From NCBI GenBank assembly GCA_023438065.1, contig JAEXRH010000007.1:1-6212 (forward strand): a stretch of 6,212 nt of DNA, given 5' to 3'. The notes beneath the pieces were generated by a model, which saw only the letters and a program-made list of their open reading frames with translations, was not told the origin of the DNA and ran no database searches. Each line of letters begins with the position of its first letter. Position 1 is the stretch's first letter. Of the stretch, positions 1 to 5,039 are shown piece by piece. A program made the position numbers and the translations under genes. Source of the stretch: Spirochaetota bacterium (GTDB taxonomy: Bacteria; Spirochaetota; Spirochaetia; Treponematales; Treponemataceae).

Positions 1-1
1 C

Positions 2-118
2 AAGTTCCTCGACATGACGAAGAAGCTCAACGAGGCGATCCCGGACGTCCTTCTCGCGCGCGGGAACTGGGAAGAGTCCGTCGTCAAGCCCGCTTCCGTG
101 AGGATTGCGGACCGGTAG
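2..118 (+). CDS. C-terminal end of an unrecognised protein (5' truncated by window)
   Basis: An open frame enters from the left edge and ends at a TAG at 116-118, giving 38 residues beginning KFLDMTKKLNEAIPD and ending VKPASVRIADR. The codon choice (GCG, ATC, GAC, CTC) matches the rest of the window, so it is probably a genuine gene end. No motif or family can be recognised from such a short tail, and no function is proposed. It is followed by a 151-bp gap containing a strong hairpin, so it is probably a separate transcription unit from the kinase-like gene downstream. Confidence 0.6.
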   Translation, partial: KFLDMTKKLNEAIPDVLLARGNWEESVVKPASVRIADR

Positions 119-201
119 ACCCCGTGACCGCCGAATCTCGTCACGAATTCGGCATCATGAAATATTCTTGAATCGACCGCGCGACAACGCGAAGGTCTCG
201 T

Positions 202-226
202 GACGGCGAGGTACATCCTCGCCGTC
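202..226 (+). terminator. Perfect 10-bp stem-loop, possible terminator of the upstream gene
   Basis: The arms GACGGCGAGG (202-211) and CCTCGCCGTC (217-226) are perfectly complementary around a 5-nt loop TACAT. The stem is GC-rich and lies 83 bp after the stop of the upstream gene. It is followed by TTCGTATCGT rather than a clean T-tract, so intrinsic termination is plausible but not certain. Alternatively it is a leader structure or a protein-binding inverted repeat for the gene starting at 270. A weaker 6-bp inverted repeat (CGTGAC 123-128, GTCACG 140-145) lies just after the upstream stop codon. Confidence 0.4.
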
Positions 227-236
227 TTCGTATCGT

Positions 237-250
237 GCCCCAATTGGGGC
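237..250. promoter_or_regulatory. 14-bp perfect palindrome 20 bp upstream of the pseudokinase gene
   Basis: GCCCCAATTGGGGC is a perfect palindrome centred on AATT and ending 19 bp before the start codon at 270. Its position suits an operator for a dimeric regulator or a small leader hairpin near the ribosome site. No matching second copy was noticed elsewhere in the window, and no convincing -35/-10 pair was found around it. The regulatory role is inferred from position and symmetry only. Confidence 0.3.
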
Positions 251-269
251 GGGGAATCCAATCCGGACG

Positions 270-2357
270 ATGCTTCAGGAAAAAACGGTCATTAACGATT
301 GCTATATACTTCAATCCGTGATCGGCGAGGATTCATATACCGAGCATTGGATCGCGACGGCGATTTTCTCGGCGAAGCACTTCTTGCTTCGTTTCCTGAG
401 GGAGGGCGAGGACTCGCCCGAGCGCGTGGCCCGACTGCGCGAGGATTCGGTCCGCTCGTACCGGGTCAGGGGACCGGCGATCGCGGACTTCATCGAGATA
501 GAGTCATACCGCGACCGGACGTTCATCTCCTCGGAGTTGAACGCCGAGACGAGTCTTCTTCGGGAAATCGAATGCGGAAGACAATGGTCGATTTCGCAGA
601 TACTCAACGCGATGATCGCGCTCGCGGACGGACTTTCGTCGTTTCACGCGCTGGGCATCCCGTACGGCAACCTGAACGCGGAGAGCGTGATAATCACCGA
701 ACGCGGATCGCAGACGCCGATACTGAAAATCAGGAAGCCGAGCATGATCACGCTGCTTCCGCTCGCGGGGGCGAATCCTCACGACGTCGCGGAAACGTAC
801 GGGTATATCGCGCCTGAATACAAGAGAAAGGGAGAAAGCGCGCTACGGCGGGAAAGCGACGTCTACTCGATGGGTGTCCATCTGTTCAGGCTTCTCGCGG
901 GAACGCTTCCGTATCCGGACGACACCGACGCGATACGAACCGCCGGGCCGTCGCTTCGCTACGCGGCGATCACGCTTGCCCGCTGCGGCCTGCCCGAGGA
1001 ACTTGCGGGACTCGTCATCAAGGCGCTTATGGACGATCCCGGCGCGCGGTACGAAACCTGCAATGAGTTCATGGAAGCGCTCCGTGCCGTTTTGTCTTCG
1101 CTCAAGGAATCAGGCGGAACCGCGCCGGCTCATCCTTCGATCAATGGCGGCTCGTACGAAAGGTCCGATTACTTTACGTCGCTGTCGGGTACCGGCGAAA
1201 ATACCGCAGGACGAACGGTGATCCTGCCCGAGGCGGAAGCCCGCCGGTTTCCCGAGAGGTCCGGAGGATCCTCCGGAACCGGGAAAGATGATTTCCGGAT
1301 ACTGCCCGAGGAATCGGGATGGTCTGTCGACGACTACGTAGCCTTCGGCTTTCAATCGGTTTTCGGCGATAATTACCGCCGGGAATCGCGAAAGACGATC
1401 CCGTTCGGGCCGATCGACGTTTCGGAAGAGGGAGCGCGTCCGGTTTCGGTAGGAGAGAAAGGGAAAGTCGGCGCCGTCGAATCCCGGAACGGGGAGATAC
1501 AGGGCGCGAGGGATACGCGGATCGACGAAACCGGCAAGACCGATCGAATCGGCGTTGTCGGTACGGAGGCCGCGATCGGCCGCGAACCCGCGAACGAAGA
1601 AGGGCTATCGACTGACGCGAAGGAACTGATCCCGACGGAACGTTCCGCGCAGGAAGTCTCGATTACCCAGGTATCGCTCTCGCGCGAAAGTCCCGATCGC
1701 TCCGGCTCGAGGGAAGAGCATTCCTGGACGCGACATCGAATCAGGATCGTCGACATCAAATCCGTCGTCGCCCGGGCGTCAAAACGGGCCGAATCGGGAC
1801 ATGGGACGTTCAGGTATATCGAGGAGCCGCAGGAGTACTTCGCGCCGAACGGTCTCTTCGATCTTCTTGCCTCGTTCGCGGACGGGTATCTCTACGTCAA
1901 CGCGGGAAGCTTCACCCGATACGGAACCGCGGAGACCCGCAATTTCGCCGAGATGCTCAGCAAGGGCTTTGCCCGAGCCCTGTCCGACGAGCGGCCGGGC
2001 TCGCGTCGGTATCTCGCGCGCCGTCTTGACGCGGCCGATCCGGACGGAGTCGTCGTCGACCGGAGACTGTCGGCCGCGCTCGGTCTGAAGCGTCGGGCGC
2101 CGGAACGCTCGATCGATTGGCGTTCGGACGAAACAATGGCGGCGATCGTTACGGCTATACGCGCGTTCTCCAGGAAATCCCGCCCGCTCGTTCTCGTCGT
2201 TCGCGGCGGCGAGAGCGTCAGTCGCGATCTTCACGATCTTCTTTCGCTTTTGGCGGGAAGCATAGATCGCGACCCGGTCGCGGTATTCGTTTTCTTCGGC
2301 CGGTTGCGGGTCGAGCCATGGCACGCGTTGAGCAGGCTTGGCCCGAAAGCCGGCTAG
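270..2357 (+). CDS. Ser/Thr pseudokinase fused through a long linker to a degenerate AAA/STAND-ATPase-like domain
   Basis: This 695-aa cytoplasmic protein starts at the ATG at 270, which places the kinase fold at residue 10, the usual N-terminal spacing. No strong Shine-Dalgarno is seen apart from a G-rich run at 246-254. Residues 10-275 follow the Ser/Thr kinase fold: TYGYIAPE (the APE motif, 181-183), SDVYSMGV (196-203) and the late conserved Arg in DPGARY (R260). The catalytic positions are all changed. The VAIK Lys aligns with R41, HRD aligns with YGN (132-134), the Mg-binding Asn aligns with S139, and DFG aligns with KPS (156-158). The glycine loop is also eroded (IGEDSYTEHW). Residues 280-485 are rich in Gly, Glu, Arg and Ser and look disordered. 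Residues 490-695 resemble the AAA ATPase that follows kinase domains in large hybrid sensor kinases. The Walker A place (DGYLYVNAGSFTRYG, 538-552) has no GK[ST], and the Walker B place (PLVLVVRGGESVSRDL, 639-654) has no acidic pair. It is probably a binding or scaffold protein rather than an enzyme. The kinase-fold call is firm; the ATPase-remnant call is moderate. Confidence 0.85.
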   Translation: MLQEKTVINDCYILQSVIGEDSYTEHWIATAIFSAKHFLLRFLREGEDSPERVARLREDSVRSYRVRGPAIADFIEIESYRDRTFISSELNAETSLLREIECGRQWSISQILNAMIALADGLSSFHALGIPYGNLNAESVIITERGSQTPILKIRKPSMITLLPLAGANPHDVAETYGYIAPEYKRKGESALRRESDVYSMGVHLFRLLAGTLPYPDDTDAIRTAGPSLRYAAITLARCGLPEELAGLVIKALMDDPGARYETCNEFMEALRAVLSSLKESGGTAPAHPSINGGSYERSDYFTSLSGTGENTAGRTVILPEAEARRFPERSGGSSGTGKDDFRILPEESGWSVDDYVAFGFQSVFGDNYRRESRKTIPFGPIDVSEEGARPVSVGEKGKVGAVESRNGEIQGARDTRIDETGKTDRIGVVGTEAAIGREPANEEGLSTDAKELIPTERSAQEVSITQVSLSRESPDRSGSREEHSWTRHRIRIVDIKSVVARASKRAESGHGTFRYIEEPQEYFAPNGLFDLLASFADGYLYVNAGSFTRYGTAETRNFAEMLSKGFARALSDERPGSRRYLARRLDAADPDGVVVDRRLSAALGLKRRAPERSIDWRSDETMAAIVTAIRAFSRKSRPLVLVVRGGESVSRDLHDLLSLLAGSIDRDPVAVFVFFGRLRVEPWHALSRLGPKAG
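1260..1277. repeat. 18-bp perfect palindrome inside the linker coding region
   Basis: TCCGGAGGATCCTCCGGA is identical to its reverse complement. It lies exactly in frame (codons 331-336), so both strands would read Ser-Gly-Gly-Ser-Ser-Gly. It falls in the low-complexity linker of the pseudokinase protein. It may simply result from Ser/Gly codon choice (TCC/GGA) in a flexible linker. It could also form a hairpin in the mRNA. Confidence 0.5.
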
Positions 2358-2371
2358 TGCCCGAGTCGTCT

Positions 2372-2394
2372 CGCGGAATTTGCAATTATCCGCG
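2372..2394. promoter_or_regulatory. Imperfect inverted repeat overlapping the -35 of the GGDEF gene promoter
   Basis: CGCGG (2372-2376) pairs with CCGCG (2390-2394), and AATT (2377-2380) pairs with AATT (2384-2387) around a TGC centre, with a 2-nt bulge. It lies 15 bp after the pseudokinase stop codon and covers the candidate -35 hexamer at 2380. It could be an operator or a weak 3' hairpin of the upstream gene. No T-tract follows, so a terminator is less likely. Confidence 0.25.
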
Positions 2395-2408
2395 CCAGAC
2401 TCGATACT
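2380..2408 (+). promoter_or_regulatory. Candidate sigma70-like promoter for the GGDEF gene, predicting a leaderless mRNA
   Basis: TTGCAA (2380-2385) and GATACT (2403-2408) are separated by 17 bp. Each hexamer matches four of six consensus bases. Transcription would begin about 7 bp after the -10, at or next to the A of the ATG at 2415. No Shine-Dalgarno is present before that ATG, which agrees with a leaderless message. The -10 is part of a tandem GATACT repeat (2403-2408, 2409-2414). This is a prediction from motif spacing only. Confidence 0.35.
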
Positions 2409-2414
2409 GATACT

Positions 2415-3173
2415 ATGAGTAATCAAAGCGGTATTGCGCGGAAATTCGACATCACTCGCTTGCTTTCGATAGGGTTCGTGATCGTGACCGGTTTGGTCTC
2501 GGCGGTATCCGTGCCAATGATCGGCATCGTTGGCGCGATGCTCGTGACCGTGGCAATGGGCGCGATCCTCGCGTCGTTCATCTTCGCCCTGGCGCCGGCC
2601 GTCGTACGATCTACGATACCCGCGGTCGAAAGCGGCGAGAAGAAGGCGCATAAGGACGCGATCCCTCCCGATCGCCTCGATCCCCTTACCGGACTCGCGA
2701 ACGAAAATGGGCTCATGGCCTGGCTCTCCGAGAAAGGCGGCCGAATCGCGGCCGACGGAAAGGGAATCATCATCGTCGCGGCGGATCTTGAGGATTTCGA
2801 CAAGATCGAGCGGACGCATGGCCGCGAGGTCGCGGAGGCGGTACTCATCGAGGTTGCCCGGAGGGTCGCCACGTGCACGGGAAGCGAGGGAATCGCCGCG
2901 CGAACGAGCGGGGACGAGTTCGCCGCGATCGCGACGGTCGTTCCGCAGAACTACGCGGAATTCGCGGCCGAGCAGGCGGGAAAACTCGCCGAACTCATAC
3001 AGCGCCCCGTGGAGCTTCCTTCCGGGGTCGTGTGGATAGGCGGATCGGTGGGAGCGGCGGCGGGACCCGTCGAGGATGGCGACAACATACTCGCGAACGC
3101 GCGGGAGGCGTTGAAGAAGGCGAAACGGCTCGGACGCGGCCATTACGTCGTCCACAAGACCATGTCGGCATAA
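2415..3173 (+). CDS. Membrane-anchored divergent GGDEF-domain protein
   Basis: This 252-aa protein has two predicted membrane helices (about 16-33 and 36-62, joined at VPM) and a single GGDEF domain (about 85-250) that should face the cytoplasm. GGDEF family members usually make cyclic di-GMP from two GTP. Recognisable pieces are DPLTGLANENG (89-99), ADLEDFDKIE (123-132), the signature RTSGDEF (163-169, an SGDEF variant), GGSVG (209-213) and ALKKAKRLGR (232-241), with K237 and R241 kept for phosphate contact. By alignment with PleD, both guanine-contact positions differ: Asn335 becomes E132 and Asp344 becomes E141. The NDxxGH stretch is ERTHGR, and no RxxD inhibitory site precedes the signature. 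The protein may therefore be inactive, use another substrate, or act as a binding domain. The ATG at 2415 lies 57 bp after the pseudokinase gene and has no clear Shine-Dalgarno. The GGDEF fold is clear; activity is doubtful. Confidence 0.88.
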   Translation: MSNQSGIARKFDITRLLSIGFVIVTGLVSAVSVPMIGIVGAMLVTVAMGAILASFIFALAPAVVRSTIPAVESGEKKAHKDAIPPDRLDPLTGLANENGLMAWLSEKGGRIAADGKGIIIVAADLEDFDKIERTHGREVAEAVLIEVARRVATCTGSEGIAARTSGDEFAAIATVVPQNYAEFAAEQAGKLAELIQRPVELPSGVVWIGGSVGAAAGPVEDGDNILANAREALKKAKRLGRGHYVVHKTMSA

Positions 3174-3176
3174 GAA

Positions 3177-3196
3177 TCTTTTCGTATCCGAAAAGA
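3177..3196 (+). terminator. 8-bp perfect stem-loop between the GGDEF gene and the 280-aa gene
   Basis: TCTTTTCG (3177-3184) and CGAAAAGA (3189-3196) pair perfectly around the 4-nt loop TATC, beginning 4 bp after the GGDEF stop codon. No T-run follows on the + strand, and the stem is AT-rich in its outer part. It is therefore more likely a partial attenuator, an mRNA-processing or stability element, or a binding site than a strong terminator. It ends just before the Shine-Dalgarno of the next gene. Confidence 0.3.
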
Positions 3197-3198
3197 GC

Positions 3199-3203
3199 GG
3201 GAG
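3199..3203 (+). promoter_or_regulatory. Shine-Dalgarno deciding the GTG start at 3214
   Basis: GGGAG ends 10 nt before the GTG at 3214. The next in-frame ATG is about 90 codons further on, so this site supports the GTG as the true start. Confidence 0.5.
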
Positions 3204-3213
3204 ATAATCTATC

Positions 3214-4056
3214 GTGTTTGGCCCTGATGACTCGGAACGCGAGTCGGCGAAAGCGAATTACAACGATGAACGGTCTCGAGGATCGTCAGGGACATTGCCC
3301 CGATCGGGTTTCCTTTTGCTGGAGACGGATAAGCAGCTCATCAGGGATAACGCCCATACGGTTCGCGACGCGCTTTTCGCCTGCGCGACCCGCCAGCAGG
3401 TCGAGTGCGCGGTGGCCTTCGCGCGCTATCTCAGTTTCGCCGGGCTTACGAACGACAACTACTGGGTGTTTCTCAGGCTCGTCATGACCAACAATCCGTG
3501 GGTCGTCGACGAGCTTCTGCACGACAGGATACCCCGGCTTCTTTTCTCGACGATACGTCCCGATCGGGAGATTATCGACGCGGCGTTCGAGATGCTGTTC
3601 TCCCGGCATCCCGACGAGATATACGGGAAATCGCTCGAGTGCGTGCTCGGCATCATCCAGAACGCCTATTTCGATCCTGACGACGGGTGGCGAATCAGGC
3701 GGCTGACGATCATGGACATCAACGCGCTCGGGAAATACCTCGTGAAGGACATGGCGCAGGACCATCCGCTCAACAAGATGCTTCTGGAAATCCTCGACAG
3801 GATCACCCACGTCGGGGAGTATTACGGAGACCAGGATAAAAGCGTCGTGTCCAAGCACGCGTTCAACGTGCGGTACGCGTACTTCGATCACACGCGCGAC
3901 CTCGTCGACGCGATACCCGAGCCCTTGCTCGTCAGGATGAACGACATCACCGGCGTGCCTCCCGACGAGGACTTTGTCGATCTTGTAGCCAACAGAAGAA
4001 AGGAAAGGCGCGACGTTCACGGAAGGTTCGCGCGAAAGGATAACCGGGGGGAATGA
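3214..4056 (+). CDS. Helical protein of unknown function, coupled to the phosphatase gene
   Basis: This 280-aa protein starts at a GTG (3214) with GGGAG upstream, and I do not recognise its family. Residues 1-30 are polar and probably flexible. Residues 35-245 look mostly alpha-helical and soluble, with amphipathic stretches (for example LIRDNAHTVRDALFACATR at 42-60, and 160-200). They include repeated-looking helical segments with aromatic turns (NDNYWVFLRLV, NAYFDPDDGW, VGEYYGDQD). The C-terminal tail is strongly basic (RRKERRDVHGRFARKDNRGE, 261-280) and could bind nucleic acid or an acidic partner. No signal peptide, membrane helix or catalytic motif is visible. Its stop codon overlaps the phosphatase start (ATGA), which suggests coupled translation and roughly equal output. 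It may be a substrate, adaptor or regulator of the kinase-phosphatase pair, but this rests only on position. A HEAT/ARM-like helical repeat fold is possible and untested. Confidence 0.75.
   Translation: MFGPDDSERESAKANYNDERSRGSSGTLPRSGFLLLETDKQLIRDNAHTVRDALFACATRQQVECAVAFARYLSFAGLTNDNYWVFLRLVMTNNPWVVDELLHDRIPRLLFSTIRPDREIIDAAFEMLFSRHPDEIYGKSLECVLGIIQNAYFDPDDGWRIRRLTIMDINALGKYLVKDMAQDHPLNKMLLEILDRITHVGEYYGDQDKSVVSKHAFNVRYAYFDHTRDLVDAIPEPLLVRMNDITGVPPDEDFVDLVANRRKERRDVHGRFARKDNRGE
4035..4051 (+). promoter_or_regulatory. Ribosome-binding region of the phosphatase gene inside the upstream gene
   Basis: AAAGGA (4035-4040) lies 12 nt before the ATG at 4053, and a G-run follows at 4046-4051. Two start codons are adjacent (4053 and 4056). 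The G-run is too close to the first ATG but closer to workable for the second. The protein may therefore begin MMPKKK or MPKKK. Confidence 0.4.
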
Positions 4057-5039
4057 TGCCGAAAAAAAAGCAAGAGGGTCTCGATTCCGGGCAAATCCAG
4101 TCGATAACGGCGCAACGCGAGCGTTCAGGGGCGAAACTCGAAGGCGTCGCGCTCGTCGAGCGGGTAATCCTCGAGAACGAACGTCTCCCCGGACGGATCG
4201 CGGCGAAAGACGGGAAGCCGGGCGGTCTCGTCATGTTTCCCGACAAGAAAAGGCCGATCATCATCGGTGACCTTCACGCGAATCGCGAGAATCTCGCGCT
4301 CATTCTCGATCACGACACCAACCGCGCCGACCTCGATTCGGGCGTCGCAGCCTGCATAATCCTCGGCGACGCGTTTCACGACGATCGAACGGGATACATG
4401 AAGAACATGGCGTCTTCGGTCGAGATCCTTGACGACATTCTCGCGCTTTTCATGCGGTATCCCGGAAACGTCTATTACATCAGGGGAAACCACGATACTT
4501 TCGACGAGCGATTGCGAAAGAGCGGGATCTATCAAGGCATCGAGTTCAGGAGCGAGCTTCTCCGCTCGCGCGGGGAGGAATACACGAACGCGATCGCCCG
4601 CCTGTTCGAAGTCTTTCCTTATTTCATTATCGGGAAGGGATTCGTCATTACCCACGCGGGACCGCCGCGCGGCGGCATCGTTCGCGACGAGCTCGTCAAC
4701 ATCAAGGATTATCCGGAAAAGATGCATCAGCTCGTCTGGACGCGGGTAAACGAGTTCCACGGCGGGAATCCAAGCCTCAAGGAATACGGCGAGAAGGATT
4801 TGCGGCTCGCGCTCGATCTTCTGGAGGTTCCCAAGGACACCCATTTCATCGTCGGCCATAACCCGATCTGGAGCGACGGAAACAGGATCGGCGTATGGCT
4901 CAACGTCATCGGCATAAAGAATCATCACATCCTGTATTCCGGGTACGGAAGCGCCGCGCCCTATATCACGTTCGTCGACGGCGAGATGATCGTCAAGACG
5001 GCAAAACCAGATAAGCCGGAGGTTTACTACTATGGGTGA
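4053..5039 (+). CDS. PPP-family metallophosphatase (calcineurin-like phosphoesterase)
   Basis: This 328-aa soluble protein has the full PPP-type dinuclear metal signature in order: GDLHAN (72-77, for GDxHG), GDAFHDDR (105-112, a looser GDxxDRG), GNHD (145-148), HAG (201-203) and GHN (268-270). The likely metal ligands are D73, H75, D106, N146, H201 and H269. The family hydrolyses phosphoesters, most often phospho-Ser/Thr on proteins, and sometimes dinucleotides or other small substrates. An extra N-terminal segment of about 65 residues, starting with a lysine-rich stretch, precedes the catalytic core and may bind a partner. Asp follows His in the third motif where the eukaryotic enzymes have Glu, as is common in bacteria. 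The gene overlaps the 280-aa gene by 4 bp and the HipA-like kinase gene by 8 bp, which argues for a phosphatase working against, or on, the kinase next door. The metallophosphatase call is strong; the substrate is unknown. Confidence 0.9.
   Translation: MMPKKKQEGLDSGQIQSITAQRERSGAKLEGVALVERVILENERLPGRIAAKDGKPGGLVMFPDKKRPIIIGDLHANRENLALILDHDTNRADLDSGVAACIILGDAFHDDRTGYMKNMASSVEILDDILALFMRYPGNVYYIRGNHDTFDERLRKSGIYQGIEFRSELLRSRGEEYTNAIARLFEVFPYFIIGKGFVITHAGPPRGGIVRDELVNIKDYPEKMHQLVWTRVNEFHGGNPSLKEYGEKDLRLALDLLEVPKDTHFIVGHNPIWSDGNRIGVWLNVIGIKNHHILYSGYGSAAPYITFVDGEMIVKTAKPDKPEVYYYG
5018..5022 (+). promoter_or_regulatory. Shine-Dalgarno of the HipA-like kinase gene
   Basis: A consensus GGAGG lies 9 nt before the ATG at 5032, inside the last codons of the phosphatase gene. 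It fixes this start and shows that the kinase has its own efficient initiation in addition to coupling through the 8-bp overlap. Confidence 0.75.

Noticed and set aside
124..171. Short GTG-initiated frame of about 15 codons in the first intergenic gap
   Set aside because: It has no ribosome site, is very short and has no distinctive composition. It is not supportable as a gene.
163..196. Promoter for the pseudokinase gene around TATTCT (163-168) or TTGAAT (168-173)
   Set aside because: Neither hexamer has a partner at 15-19 bp with a reasonable match, so no promoter is claimed here.
270..2357. Active PknB-type receptor Ser/Thr kinase
   Set aside because: The Lys, HRD Asp and DFG Asp positions are all substituted, and there is no membrane helix or PASTA repeat.
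1779..3155. 458-codon open frame on the minus strand spanning the end of the pseudokinase gene and the GGDEF gene
   Set aside because: It is antisense to two clearly supported genes, its product is low-complexity and Arg/Asp-rich without any domain, and GC-rich coding DNA commonly leaves such antisense frames open.
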